From positions 1 to 46,531 of the forward strand of contig JAOUHU010000019.1 in the NCBI GenBank assembly GCA_029884455.1: a stretch of DNA of 46,531 nt, read 5' to 3'. Position numbers and translations under genes: made by a program. The notes under the pieces are model-generated. The model ran no database searches. It worked only from the letters and a program-made list of their open reading frames with translations, and was not told the origin of the DNA. How positions within the stretch are numbered: position 1 is the first letter of the stretch; each line of letters starts with the position of its first letter. This DNA is from Gammaproteobacteria bacterium. GTDB taxonomy: Bacteria; Pseudomonadota; Gammaproteobacteria; Steroidobacterales; Woeseiaceae. Positions 10,043 to 19,114 of the stretch are shown here, one piece after another.

Positions 10043-11125
10043 ATGCCGCGCATACTCGATCGATACATATTTCGCGAGATAGCCACGACCTGGCTCGGTG
10101 TAACCGCCGTATTGATGCTGATTCTGCTAACGAACCAGTTTGCGCGTGTGCTTGGCGATGTGGCAAAAGGGAAATTGCCCAAAGACGCCGCATTCGATGT
10201 TATTGGATTATCGGCGGCGCAATTCCTGACGATCCTTGTGCCGATCGGCTTGTTCCTTGCGGTGATGCTCGCTCTGGGGCGCCTTTATCGCGACAGTGAA
10301 TTGCCGGCGATGATGGCATGTCGAGTGGGTCCGGCAGACATCTACCGCCCGCTCTGCTGGTTGTTGTTGCCGCTGGCCGTCAGTGTTGCCTGGCTGTCTA
10401 CCGATATCGGGCCGCGAGCATTGCTTTCCATTGAACGGGTTGGTGCCGAGGCACGCCGCGCAGCAGACCTCACCAGCATTGAGCCCGGGCGATTCGTCAC
10501 GGTCGGGTCCAGCGGATCGGTCGTGTACGGTGAGAATATTCGTGACGACGGACTGATGGAAAATGTGTTCCTGCAGCGTCGTCGCGCAGATGGTTCGCTC
10601 GAGATTGTTGTCGCCCGGCTTGGCGAACAGGTCGAGTCCGACGATCCGGATGTGCGCTTGCTGGTATTGCACGACGGGCGCCGTTACGAGGGAATTCCGG
10701 GAACAACCGAATTTCGCGTTGTGGAGTTTCTCGAGCACGGTATTCCGTATCGGCTGCCAAGCCTCGACACACCCGATCCGCGACCGCGAGCAATGGCGTT
10801 TGCCGTGCTGTTGCAATCGGATGATCTGTCGCACATTGCCGAGTTGCAGTGGCGCATCGGCCTGCCAGTGGCGACCATCATCCTGGGGATACTTGCGGTG
10901 CCGCTCAGCCGGACCCAGCCGAGGGCGGGCCGCTACGGTCGTATTGCCATCGGTTTGCTGGTTTTCATTATTTATCTGAATATGCTGAGCGCCGCGAAGG
11001 CCTGGGTAGAGCAGGGAACCCTTGCGCCGAGTCTCGGCTTATGGTGGGTGCATGCGACGGCATTGTTGTTCGCGCTTGGTTTGCTGGCGAAGCAAAACAT
11101 GGTTTTTCGCAGGTTCAGGTCGTGA
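10043..11125 (+). CDS. lptF: LPS export permease LptF
   Basis: A 360-residue inner-membrane permease of the LptB2FG transporter, which extracts lipopolysaccharide and passes it to the Lpt bridge. It opens with ILDRYIFREI, typical of LptF, has three N-terminal membrane segments, a periplasmic beta-jellyroll region (about residues 135-260) and three C-terminal segments. The start is the ATG at 10043 (MPRILDRY); the frame extends upstream into the pepA leader without family similarity. The stop overlaps the GTG start of lptG (GTGA). Confidence 0.95.
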   Translation: MPRILDRYIFREIATTWLGVTAVLMLILLTNQFARVLGDVAKGKLPKDAAFDVIGLSAAQFLTILVPIGLFLAVMLALGRLYRDSELPAMMACRVGPADIYRPLCWLLLPLAVSVAWLSTDIGPRALLSIERVGAEARRAADLTSIEPGRFVTVGSSGSVVYGENIRDDGLMENVFLQRRRADGSLEIVVARLGEQVESDDPDVRLLVLHDGRRYEGIPGTTEFRVVEFLEHGIPYRLPSLDTPDPRPRAMAFAVLLQSDDLSHIAELQWRIGLPVATIILGILAVPLSRTQPRAGRYGRIAIGLLVFIIYLNMLSAAKAWVEQGTLAPSLGLWWVHATALLFALGLLAKQNMVFRRFRS

Positions 11126-12189
11126 ATGGCATCCTGACTCAGTATCTGATGCGCTCGATTCTGACAGTGACGGCGCTGGTCCTGCTGGTGCTGCTTGCGC
11201 TGGTTGGCCTGTTCGAATTCATCGGCGAGCTTGACGATACGCAAGGCGAATACCAGACGGCGCAGGTCGTGCTGTATACCGTGTTGCGTCTGCCGCAACT
11301 CGCTTTTGAAATGCTGCCGATCGCCGCGCTGATCGGTTCGTTGCTGGCACTCGGCGCGCTGGCGTCTAACAGCGAAATAATCGTCATGCGCGCGGCCGGC
11401 CTGTCGGTGACACGGCTCGCAGGCATGGTCGGAGTCACCGGCCTGGCGATGCTGATGGTGACCGGATTGCTCGGCGAGTTCATCGGCCCACCGCTGGATT
11501 ACTTTGCACGCAATATGCGGCTGGAATTGCGATCGGACCAGGCGGACGGGCGGCTGGGACAGGATGCCTGGGCAAGGGATGGCAATAAATTTCTGCACTT
11601 TGAACGCGTCAGCCTGGATTACGATTTTGGCAGTATCTATTTGTTTCGATTTGACGAATCGAACCGGCTGCAGTCGATCGCACGGGCTGAAAATTCCGGC
11701 GTCGATGATGCCGGCAACTGGATACTGCAAAATTTTCATGAAACGCGCTTTGTCGATGACGGCGTGCAGGTAGTGGAGTCGTCCAGGGCGATTGAGAACT
11801 TCGATATTGACCCCGGTGTGCTGGGGATTTCACTGGTCAAGCCGCAGAGCCTGTCGGGACGCGGCCTGCTGAGTTACGTCGCGTACCTGAAACGAAACAG
11901 CCTGGACGCAAGTCGTTACGAAACCGAGCTCTGGTACCGGGTCGCGCGCACCGTCACTGTCATCGTGATGCCATTGCTGGCGCTGGCATTCGTGTTCGGC
12001 TCGCTGCGCACGGGCGGAGCCGGTGCGCGTCTGATGATCGGTGTGGTTATTGGACTGGCCTATTACCTGGCCGCCGAGATGCTGGCGAATTCAGGCCAGG
12101 TGTTCAACCTGAACCCGGCGCTGATCGCCTGGCTGCCCTCGGGCCTGCTGGTGGTGGTCACGCTGTTCGCACTCAACCGCGTCCGCTAA
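11122..12189 (+). CDS. lptG: LPS export permease LptG
   Basis: A 355-residue partner of LptF in the LPS transporter. The N-terminus (NGILTQYLMRSIL) and the segment LPQLAFEMLPIAALIGSL, with the coupling-helix region that contacts LptB, are typical. The periplasmic domain spans roughly residues 130-265, followed by three membrane segments. The start is a GTG at 11122 that overlaps the lptF stop by four bases; no ATG fits. A long hairpin repeat begins four bases after the stop and may end the transcript. Confidence 0.95.
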   Translation: MNGILTQYLMRSILTVTALVLLVLLALVGLFEFIGELDDTQGEYQTAQVVLYTVLRLPQLAFEMLPIAALIGSLLALGALASNSEIIVMRAAGLSVTRLAGMVGVTGLAMLMVTGLLGEFIGPPLDYFARNMRLELRSDQADGRLGQDAWARDGNKFLHFERVSLDYDFGSIYLFRFDESNRLQSIARAENSGVDDAGNWILQNFHETRFVDDGVQVVESSRAIENFDIDPGVLGISLVKPQSLSGRGLLSYVAYLKRNSLDASRYETELWYRVARTVTVIVMPLLALAFVFGSLRTGGAGARLMIGVVIGLAYYLAAEMLANSGQVFNLNPALIAWLPSGLLVVVTLFALNRVR

Positions 12190-12193
12190 GCCC

Positions 12194-12269
12194 AAAAGGG
12201 GTCAGAGCACTTTTTGGCACATATATGGAAGCAACCGTATATGGTCGAAAAAGGGCTCTGACCCCTTTT
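12194..12269. repeat. REP-like long hairpin, GGGGTCAGAGC family
   Basis: A 35-base-pair imperfect inverted repeat with a six-base loop (12229-12234). The outer 15 bp (12194-12208 and 12255-12269) pair perfectly and carry the core GGGGTCAGAGC. Inner pairs continue in strict register to 12228/12235 with a few mismatches and one G-T pair. It fills the space between the convergent lptG and RDD genes, and its last base is part of the RDD stop codon. The same core recurs at 21534-21588. Both strands carry T-rich flanks, so it may also terminate both transcripts. Confidence 0.85.
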
Positions 12270-12676
12270 TACTTGGGGTAGTAGACGAGGCGGGTCTGGC
12301 TGAGCCGATCGTGCCAGCTGCGCCGGTCCTTGTCGCAGAGCTGCCAGAAAAAACCGAGGCCGAGCGGTAGCCAGGAGATGATTGCCGCAAAGAAGCGAAC
12401 CGAGGCCTGCGATAACGATGCGAGTCCGCCGTCAACGGATTCCAGGCGCAGGCCCCAGGCCTGCATGCCGAGCGTGCTGCCTCGCCAAGTCCAGAAACCG
12501 ACGAAGAATGCGAATGCCACCGCCAGCAGCGTCAGCTGGTGAGGCAAGTTGTAAGGCTCAACCGCCTCGCCTGTACGCGCGACAACGAACGGCATGCTTG
12601 CAAACATCAGCAATGCGAATAACAGGATCGAGTCGTACAGGATTGCACCGCAGCGGCGCAGCAGTCCCGCACTCAT
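12269..12676 (-). CDS. RDD family membrane protein
   Basis: A 135-residue protein with three to four membrane segments. The RDD signature is visible: Arg at 7-8 (LLRRCGAILYD), the Asp of YD at residue 15, and GMQAWGLRLES in the middle, which is the typical post-helix motif. RDD proteins are small membrane proteins, some of them linked to sodium or cation export, but the role here is unknown. Its ATG overlaps the stop of the upstream carrier gene (ATGA), so the two are co-transcribed. Confidence 0.85.
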   Translation of the reverse strand: MSAGLLRRCGAILYDSILLFALLMFASMPFVVARTGEAVEPYNLPHQLTLLAVAFAFFVGFWTWRGSTLGMQAWGLRLESVDGGLASLSQASVRFFAAIISWLPLGLGFFWQLCDKDRRSWHDRLSQTRLVYYPK

Positions 12677-14010
12677 CGCGCGCTGTCAGCGACCGGTTCC
12701 AGCCGGTCGCGCCGCGTGTAGTCCCGGCCGAGCCAGAGCGCGAGCAATACCCAGAACACGCCGAACGGCAACATCACAATCGAGATGCCCGATATGCCGA
12801 TCGCCCAGATGAATTTGATCAGCCAGGAGCCGATCAGGTCGCCGCTACGATACACCGCTGTTTCGATGAAATTCTTGGCCTTGTATTTTTCGCTCGGTGT
12901 GACTACGGAATACAGCATGTCATGCGTGGGTTTGGAGAATCCGAAGCCAATGCCGCGGCGCACGGCGGTCAGGACGGCGACGACGATGAACGCCGGGTTG
13001 ATGGCGAGCAACATCAAGCCGAGCAGGGAAACGACCGGCAGGATGGCCAGCGTCATGCCGACTCCGAACCGCCGCACGGATCGATTGACGAGAAACAGCT
13101 GCCCGATCAATGACAGCACATTGGTTGTGCCATCGATAAGGCTGAATGTTTCGACGCGTTCATTCGTGGTCATGTCTGAGCTGCCGACGAAATCAGCCAT
13201 GAACATGTACAGGGCTGTGCCCAGCAGGCTCGCAATAATCGACACGACGACCATAGAAAACAAGTAGCGGGACTTGAGGGCCTGGCGGATACCGTCAATG
13301 GCACTGCCGCCCAGCGGCCTGCTGCTTGCTATCGATACGTCCGGATCATCGCCATGTTCGGCGATCACCCAGGTACGCAGTCGCGAGATGCAGTACACGC
13401 CAAAAAACAGCAACGCGGCCGAAATCAGCAAAATGTTGTGAAACCCGATTTCGGACACCAGCAGCCTGGTTGCAAAGGGACCGGCCAGGGCACCCGTACT
13501 GCCACCGGCTGAAATCAGTCCGAACAGTCGCCGGCCCTGTTCACGCGTATAGATGTCGGCCATGAAACTCCAGAAAACCGACACCACGAACAGGTTAAAG
13601 ATGCTGAGCCAGATGAAAAACGTACGGCCCAGCCAAAGGTAATCGATGTCATTTTCGATTGCGTAGGTAAAGCCGGCCCAGAAAAACAAAAGATTGGCGG
13701 AAAAAAACGCGTACACCCAGGGCAGGAACTGCTTGCGCGGGTAGCGCGACGAAACCCAGCCGAAGACGGGCGCCGCAAGCAGCATGACGACGAATGTGCT
13801 GGAAAAAAGATAGGGCACATTCAGCGCACCGTTTTCGGCCGACATGGTTTCGCGCACCGGGCGAAGCATGTAGTAGGACGACAGGATGCAAAAGAAGTAA
13901 ATGAACGACCAGGCGACCGCCAGGTATTCGTGCTTTTCAAGTCCGAACAATCGATCGAAACCGTTTCGGGGGCGGACGTCGCTGACGTGTGTATTCATTG
14001 TCTGCGCCAT
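12673..14010 (-). CDS. MFS-type carrier, ATP/ADP-translocase-like
   Basis: A 445-residue polytopic protein with about 12 membrane segments. The stretch FCILSSYYMLRPVRETM near residue 45 resembles the opening of the Tlc (ATP/ADP translocase)-like branch that is common in free-living proteobacteria. Classical Tlc proteins exchange nucleotides in intracellular parasites; the free-living relatives have no established substrate, so none is assigned. The start may be the ATG at 14010 or the one at 13998; neither has a strong ribosome-binding site. It is operonic with the RDD gene. Confidence 0.75.
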   Translation of the reverse strand: MAQTMNTHVSDVRPRNGFDRLFGLEKHEYLAVAWSFIYFFCILSSYYMLRPVRETMSAENGALNVPYLFSSTFVVMLLAAPVFGWVSSRYPRKQFLPWVYAFFSANLLFFWAGFTYAIENDIDYLWLGRTFFIWLSIFNLFVVSVFWSFMADIYTREQGRRLFGLISAGGSTGALAGPFATRLLVSEIGFHNILLISAALLFFGVYCISRLRTWVIAEHGDDPDVSIASSRPLGGSAIDGIRQALKSRYLFSMVVVSIIASLLGTALYMFMADFVGSSDMTTNERVETFSLIDGTTNVLSLIGQLFLVNRSVRRFGVGMTLAILPVVSLLGLMLLAINPAFIVVAVLTAVRRGIGFGFSKPTHDMLYSVVTPSEKYKAKNFIETAVYRSGDLIGSWLIKFIWAIGISGISIVMLPFGVFWVLLALWLGRDYTRRDRLEPVADSAR

Positions 14011-14106
14011 CTTAATGAGCGCGCGGCAAATGTCATGTATTTTCTCGGCTTATAGCGTCCATTATTTTTCAATAAGTTAGCGCAATAACAAGAAGTAATT
14101 TCTGAA

Positions 14107-14134
14107 TTTGGTGCGACCCGGACAGGCGTACAAT
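14107..14134 (+). promoter_or_regulatory. Candidate promoter for the TPR lipoprotein gene
   Basis: A -10-like TACAAT (14129-14134) lies 16 bases after a weak -35-like TTTGGT (14107-14112). It is 28 bases upstream of the GTG start and just before the GGAG ribosome-binding site. The -10 is good and the -35 poor. Confidence 0.4.
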
Positions 14135-14162
14135 AGTGCGACTCAAGCACGAGGAGCGAGCC

Positions 14163-15659
14163 GTGAATACGACTATTCATAGAGGCGCCCGGTGTGGGTT
14201 GGCACTGGGTCTGCTGGCGTTACTGGCGGCATGCGGGCAATCGGGCCAGGATGGCGACGCATCTGTTGCAACCAAAGAAGTTCCGATCACAACATCATCA
14301 GCCGAAGCACGCGATCTGTACCTCAAGGGCCGTGCCCTGTTTGAAGACTTGCGGGTTGTCGACGGCCGCGACCTGTTCCTGCAGGCGGTCGCGGTCGATG
14401 ACGGTTTTGCAATGGGCTACTTCATGATTGCGCAATCGGCGCTCACCAACGCGGAGTTTTTCGACGCGATTGGTAAAGCGAATGAGCGCGCGGCGAATGC
14501 CTCCGCTGGCGAGCAGCTCTACATCAAGGCGCTGGTCGCTGCATCCGAGAACGATCAGGCTACGCAGCGGGCGGCGCTCGAGGAACTGGTGGCGATGTAT
14601 CCCGGCGACGAACGTGCACACCTGCAGCTGGCGACCTTTCAGTTTGGCGTGCAGGATTTCGCGGGCGCGGTAACACACTTGAACCATGCTACTGAACTGG
14701 CGGCCGATTTCGCGCCTGCCTACAACATGCTTGGTTACTCGCACCGCAGCCTTGAGGATTTTGCGAGTGCCCGTGCAGCGTTCGAGCGTTACGTGGAATT
14801 AGTGCCGCATGAAGCGAATCCCTACGACTCACTCGCCGAGTTGCTCATGGAGATGGGTGAGTATGACGCGTCGATCGAGACTTACCGAAAGGCAATCAAG
14901 GTCAATCCGAACTTTGGGTCGTCCTATGCCGGCCTGTCGATCAACTATTCGCTGCAAGGTCAGACGGACGTGGCGCAGGAAGCAGCCGATGACATGCTGG
15001 CCGCGGCGCGCAATTTCACTGAGCGGCAGGCGGCCCTGTACCAGGCAGCCGCGGTGAAATTGTTTGCCCGCGATATCGACGCCGCAATGCAGATTTGCGA
15101 TGTGATCCTGGGGGAGGCAGTGGTTGCCGGCAATCACAGTGCCATGGGCACTGCCGAGGAATACATGGGCGACATCATGCTGGCTTCAGGCGACGCTGCC
15201 AAAGCTGAAGCGCATTATGATGCCGCGCTCGATCATCGACTGCAGGCCGACCTTAACGAGGCAAACAAGGCCCAGGCGGCGCGCGCACACCTGTTCAAAA
15301 CGGCAATTGCTGCCATGGTCGGCGGTGACGGTGAATCGGCCGCCTCGCGCACGGCCGAATACATTGCGGCGGCTGAAGCGCAAGGTACCGCATTTGAAAA
15401 GATGCGCGTCCATGAATTATCCGGCTACTTCGCGATGAACCAGGAGGACAACGATGCTGCGGCCATGCATTTTGCAAAGTCATCGCAGTTGCAGCCAATT
15501 CCCCTGTATTGGGCCGCGCGCGTTAACCAGGCCCTGGGCAGGTTGGACAAGGCCCGCGAACTTGCGCAACGCGCGGCCAATCGGAACACCCTGAGCCTTA
15601 ACCTGCCTTTCTTCCGGGCAGATGCGGTTGCATTGCTGGCGGAGCTGTCGGGCGCCTGA
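14163..15659 (+). CDS. TPR-repeat lipoprotein
   Basis: A 498-residue predicted lipoprotein. The signal sequence ends in a lipobox LLAAC with the lipidated Cys at residue 24, followed by tetratricopeptide-like helical repeats through most of the protein; the clearest are around AYNMLGYSHRSLEDFASARAAF and PYDSLAELLMEMGEYDASIETY. TPR lipoproteins usually act as scaffolds at the periplasmic face of a membrane. I start at the GTG at 14163, which has GGAG seven bases upstream and gives a clean signal peptide; an ATG nine codons earlier would add charged residues before it. A rho-independent terminator follows. The specific partner is unknown. Confidence 0.85.
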   Translation: MNTTIHRGARCGLALGLLALLAACGQSGQDGDASVATKEVPITTSSAEARDLYLKGRALFEDLRVVDGRDLFLQAVAVDDGFAMGYFMIAQSALTNAEFFDAIGKANERAANASAGEQLYIKALVAASENDQATQRAALEELVAMYPGDERAHLQLATFQFGVQDFAGAVTHLNHATELAADFAPAYNMLGYSHRSLEDFASARAAFERYVELVPHEANPYDSLAELLMEMGEYDASIETYRKAIKVNPNFGSSYAGLSINYSLQGQTDVAQEAADDMLAAARNFTERQAALYQAAAVKLFARDIDAAMQICDVILGEAVVAGNHSAMGTAEEYMGDIMLASGDAAKAEAHYDAALDHRLQADLNEANKAQAARAHLFKTAIAAMVGGDGESAASRTAEYIAAAEAQGTAFEKMRVHELSGYFAMNQEDNDAAAMHFAKSSQLQPIPLYWAARVNQALGRLDKARELAQRAANRNTLSLNLPFFRADAVALLAELSGA

Positions 15660-15686
15660 CGTTCGTAATTGCCTGGCTTGACACAT

Positions 15687-15713
15687 AGGCCCACTTTTTG
15701 TGGGCCTTTTTTT
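15687..15713 (+). terminator. Rho-independent terminator
   Basis: AGGCCCAC (15687-15694) pairs perfectly with GTGGGCCT (15700-15707) around a TTTTT loop and is followed by a run of T. It lies 27 bases after the TPR lipoprotein stop and separates that gene from the MFS gene downstream. Confidence 0.93.
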
Positions 15714-15775
15714 GCTTTCGCATTGTCAGGCAGGTGTCGAACCGCGAGAATGCGCGCTGCGCAGGGAGCGTGACC

Positions 15776-17344
15776 ATGATTGGAAAAATTTTCGCTGCCG
15801 GCGAGCGGCGCAACGCTCAGGCATTCTGGCTCGGTACCGTGATCGTTACCGCCGGCGTGCTGTTGCATGTGCCGATGTTCCTGATGGCGCGGCAAATGGG
15901 CTACAGGATGGCTGGCATGCCGATGGACGCCGGCATGATCTGGGGCATGTGGCTGATCATCGGCGGGGTTGCGCTCGCGGCCTGGGGCCTGCTGCCGAAA
16001 ACTCATCCCGACGCATCCCGCGTCATCGAACGAATTGCACCACCCGAAGATGCACCGCTGACGCGAACGCACTGGTGGATTGCCTCGCTACTTTGTCTTG
16101 CGTTGATCATCGACATCATGAAGCCGGCGAGTCTTGGATTTGTCACGCCAGGCATGCGCGCCGAGTATGGTGTCGACGGCGCGACGGTGGCCTGGTTGCC
16201 GCTGTCCGCACTCGTCGGCACCGCGATCGGATCCTTCGCCTGGGGCGTGCTGGCGGATATTTATGGGCGCCGCGCATCCATCCTGTTGTCCTCCGTGTTG
16301 TTTGTCGGTACCTCGATTTGCGGAGCGATGCCGGGCTTCTGGTGGAACGTTTTCATGTGCTGGCTCATGGGCCTTGCGGCTGGCGGCATGCTGCCGGTGA
16401 CCTACGCGCTGCTGGCCGAGATCATGCCGACGCGACATCGTGGCTGGTCGCTCGTGCTGATCGGTGGCATCGGCGCGGTCGGCGGGTTTTTCGCGGCGAG
16501 CGCGCTGTCGGCCCTGCTGCAGCCGCTCTTTGGCTGGCGCATCATGTGGTTCCTGAACCTGCCCACAGGACTCATCCTGATCGCACTGAGCCCGTTGCTG
16601 CCGGAGTCGGCACGCTTTCTGCAGCAGATGGGACGCGGTGCGGAGGCGCGCGAAATGGCGGCACGCTTTGGTGCGACGGTGGTGCACGACAAGCCGGCTT
16701 CAACGGCCATCGAAAATTCACCAATGACAACGACCCTGCCGCAAATCGGCATCACCGTGGCGTTGACGCTCGCCGCCCTCGCCTGGAGCCTGGTGAACTT
16801 CGGTTTGCTGTTATGGCTGCCCGGGGAGCTGGTCGAGGAGGGCCGCAGTGTTGGTACGGCGAGCGCGCTGATTGCCGAGTCCACCTTGCTGGCCGCTCCC
16901 GTTATCCTGTTCAGCACCTGGTTGTACAGTCGCTGGAGCACCAAGGGCTCGCTCATTCTTATGCTGGCATTCATGTCGGCGGGCCTGCTCGGCCTGCTGG
17001 CACGCAGCAGCGGCATCGGGTGGCTGGAGAATCCGCTCGTATCGCTGACCATACTCGTGATCGGCTCCTGCGGGGTGATTGCAATCCTGTTGCCGTACGC
17101 GGCCGAGAACTACGCGCTGCGCGTGCGCGGGCGCGCGACCGGCTGGGTGGCCGGCTGCAGCAAGCTCGGCGGTGTTCTCGCGCAGGTGCTGGCCGTGCTC
17201 GGCGTAGTGCCGGCGTTCGGCAAGGCCGCGCTCGTGATCGTTGTGCCAAGCGTAATTTCGCTGATCCTGATCGCGCTTTGGGGCCGGGAGACGCGCGGCT
17301 CCGATTTACGCTCACTGGATCCGCATCTGGGTAGCACTACTTAA
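15776..17344 (+). CDS. MFS carrier, organic-cation/sugar-porter type, with N-terminal extension
   Basis: A 522-residue carrier. The MFS motif between helices 2 and 3 is GVLADIYGRR, and LLPESARFL after helix 6 is the PESPR-like motif of the sugar/organic-ion porter branch. It has an unusual N-terminal extension of about 100 residues with two hydrophobic segments before the first canonical helix. The start is the ATG at 15776, with AGGGAG eight bases upstream. The substrate cannot be inferred. The gene sits between a terminator and a palindromic operator-like site, so it is probably a single-gene unit. Confidence 0.8.
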   Translation: MIGKIFAAGERRNAQAFWLGTVIVTAGVLLHVPMFLMARQMGYRMAGMPMDAGMIWGMWLIIGGVALAAWGLLPKTHPDASRVIERIAPPEDAPLTRTHWWIASLLCLALIIDIMKPASLGFVTPGMRAEYGVDGATVAWLPLSALVGTAIGSFAWGVLADIYGRRASILLSSVLFVGTSICGAMPGFWWNVFMCWLMGLAAGGMLPVTYALLAEIMPTRHRGWSLVLIGGIGAVGGFFAASALSALLQPLFGWRIMWFLNLPTGLILIALSPLLPESARFLQQMGRGAEAREMAARFGATVVHDKPASTAIENSPMTTTLPQIGITVALTLAALAWSLVNFGLLLWLPGELVEEGRSVGTASALIAESTLLAAPVILFSTWLYSRWSTKGSLILMLAFMSAGLLGLLARSSGIGWLENPLVSLTILVIGSCGVIAILLPYAAENYALRVRGRATGWVAGCSKLGGVLAQVLAVLGVVPAFGKAALVIVVPSVISLILIALWGRETRGSDLRSLDPHLGSTT

Positions 17345-17377
17345 GCTTGCGTAGCGTGCAACGCCGCGAATGCGCGG

Positions 17378-17402
17378 ATACCAACCATATTTAGGTTGGT
17401 AT
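17378..17402. promoter_or_regulatory. Operator-like inverted repeat
   Basis: ATACCAACC (17378-17386) is a perfect inverted repeat of GGTTGGTAT (17394-17402), separated by seven AT-rich bases. It lies 30 bases upstream of the start of the small membrane-protein gene. The size and spacing suit a dimeric repressor such as a TetR- or MarR-type protein, but no regulator gene is in the window. There is no T-run, so a terminator is unlikely. Confidence 0.5.
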
Positions 17403-17432
17403 ATGCTGCCTGCACGCTGGAGGATGCCGAGC

Positions 17433-17840
17433 ATGCCTGGCAACGACGTTTTACTGAGACGCGTACATGTCGCACGGTTTACCTACCGGGTGATCACGGT
17501 CATCGTCGCGGTGGTGGCGCTGCTGCTCGGGCTCGATGAACTCGGCGTGCTGAACACGCAGGGCGAGAGCGGACCCTTCTACACAATCTTCGTTGTATTG
17601 ACTTTCGGCCTTGTGTTCGGCGGCATCGGCCTGGCCGTGGTCGCGCTGATGGCGAGTTTCTGGCTCGCGCGCGACTGGCGCTTTGCGTTGCCGGCGTGGC
17701 TTTACACGACCGCCGCGGTGTTCGTCTGCATTCACATGCTCCTCTTCGAGGGTTCCGGCATGCTGTGGATTCCGGCAGCGGCATTTGCGGTTGCGAGCCT
17801 GCTTGCGGTCATCCGGGCAGCCTGGTTTACAGACCTTTAA
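17433..17840 (+). CDS. Small four-helix membrane protein, unknown
   Basis: A 135-residue hydrophobic protein with four predicted membrane segments (about residues 18-38, 50-75, 80-103 and 108-130). I do not recognise a family. The start is the ATG at 17433, with GGAGG nine bases upstream; the ATG at 17424 directly abuts the GGAGG and is less likely. It is 14 bases from the oxidoreductase gene downstream and shares the operator-like palindrome upstream, so the two are probably co-expressed and might work together at the membrane. Confidence 0.7.
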   Translation: MPGNDVLLRRVHVARFTYRVITVIVAVVALLLGLDELGVLNTQGESGPFYTIFVVLTFGLVFGGIGLAVVALMASFWLARDWRFALPAWLYTTAAVFVCIHMLLFEGSGMLWIPAAAFAVASLLAVIRAAWFTDL

Positions 17841-17854
17841 CAGGAGACCGGGGC

Positions 17855-18958
17855 ATGAAGCTCCCCCAAAAGATACTCACTGGCCTCGCGGCATTCGTGG
17901 TTCTCGCGACTGCCGCACTGGCGCTGACCATCAGCTACACATCCGACTGCGGCGCTGCAGCGGCCGTCGATGAGGGCGACGAACGCTTTCAGGCGATTCA
18001 ATTCCGCTGTTACGGCCCACCTGAAGTCCTCGAACTGACTCTGCTCGCGAAGCCAGTGCCGAAAGACGACGAGGTGCTGGTGCGGGTCAAAGCCGCGTCC
18101 TTGAATCCGCTGGACTGGCATTACATGCGTGGCTCGCCTTACCTGATACGACTCACGACAGGGCTGGGTGCGCCGGATAATCAGCGGCTCGGTGCCGATT
18201 TCGCAGGTGTCATCGAGGCGGTCGGTGCGAACGTGTCGCGCTTCAAGGTGGGTGATGCGGTGTTCGGTACGACGCGGGGCTCATTCGCCGCATACGTGAT
18301 CAAGCACCAGGACGGCAGTCTTGCGATCATGCCGAAGGGTGCAAGCTTTGCTGAGGCGGCGGCCTTGCCGGTTGCCGGCATCACGGCACTGCAGGCCTTA
18401 CGCGATCACGGCAAGCTGCAATCGGGGCAGCACGTTTTGATCAACGGCGCCTCCGGCGGCGTTGGCACCTATGCCGTGCAGATCGCTAAAGCCAATGGCG
18501 CCACAGTGACCGGCGTCAGCAGCGAACGTAACCACGAGATGCTCAAGTCACTTGGTGCCGATTACGTCATCGACTACCGGCAAACGAACTACACGGACGG
18601 GGACGCGCGCTACGACCTGATCGTCGACATGATCGGCAATCACCCTTTAACCGCGAACCTCGATGTGCTGCAGGCGGGCGGGCGACTGGTCATAGTCGGT
18701 GGCGAAAAAGGCGACTGGATCGGACCGATCAGCAACATGATCAAGCAACCGCTGCTGTCACCGTTTGTCGACCACGAGATCATCGTCATGCTGGCGCAAT
18801 CCAGCGGTGACGAGCTTGCGGCGCTGGCGAAAATGATGGAGAGCGGCGAGATCGAGTCGGTAATCGACCGGTCGTATGCCTTGAGCGAGTTGCCCGCGGC
18901 GATGGCGTACCTGGAAGAAGGGCATGCTCGGGGCAAGGTGGTGGTGGAAATAGAGTAG
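17855..18958 (+). CDS. Membrane-anchored NAD(P)-dependent MDR oxidoreductase
   Basis: A 367-residue medium-chain dehydrogenase/reductase, closest in appearance to zinc-free quinone reductases. The nucleotide-binding motif is GASGGVGTYAVQIAK (about residues 210-224), and the N-terminal catalytic part opens with AIQFRCYGPPEVLEL and includes ASLNPLDWHYMRG. Unlike cytosolic relatives it begins with a hydrophobic helix (residues 9-28) after two lysines, so it is probably tethered to the inner membrane. The start is the ATG at 17855, with GGAG eight bases upstream. Substrate unknown. It follows the small membrane-protein gene by 14 bases. Confidence 0.85.
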   Translation: MKLPQKILTGLAAFVVLATAALALTISYTSDCGAAAAVDEGDERFQAIQFRCYGPPEVLELTLLAKPVPKDDEVLVRVKAASLNPLDWHYMRGSPYLIRLTTGLGAPDNQRLGADFAGVIEAVGANVSRFKVGDAVFGTTRGSFAAYVIKHQDGSLAIMPKGASFAEAAALPVAGITALQALRDHGKLQSGQHVLINGASGGVGTYAVQIAKANGATVTGVSSERNHEMLKSLGADYVIDYRQTNYTDGDARYDLIVDMIGNHPLTANLDVLQAGGRLVIVGGEKGDWIGPISNMIKQPLLSPFVDHEIIVMLAQSSGDELAALAKMMESGEIESVIDRSYALSELPAAMAYLEEGHARGKVVVEIE

Positions 18959-19114
18959 CGTGCAAACTCGTTCCTGACTCGATTGCCCGTGGCAACGGGG
19001 TTAAATCGCGATGCAGATGCGACAGCGAACGTCTGCTACTTAATCTTTCGACTGCGCTTGCAATTCGTGTCACGATTTGAGGCTGATGTTCACAATGTTC
19101 GGAGATGGTCGTTG

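Noticed and set aside
12382-13113. 243-residue ORF opposite the RDD and carrier genes
   Set aside because: It is antisense to two well-supported genes, has low-complexity composition and shows no recognisable domain.
15700-17334. 544-residue plus-strand ORF in another frame of the MFS gene
   Set aside because: It is Arg-, His- and Gly-rich with no domain, as expected from frame-shifted reading of a GC-rich gene; the frame at 15776 encodes a clear MFS carrier.
18986-19006. CCCGT / ACGGG stem before the DUF885 gene
   Set aside because: The stem has five pairs with no following T-run; it is not convincing as a terminator or riboswitch.
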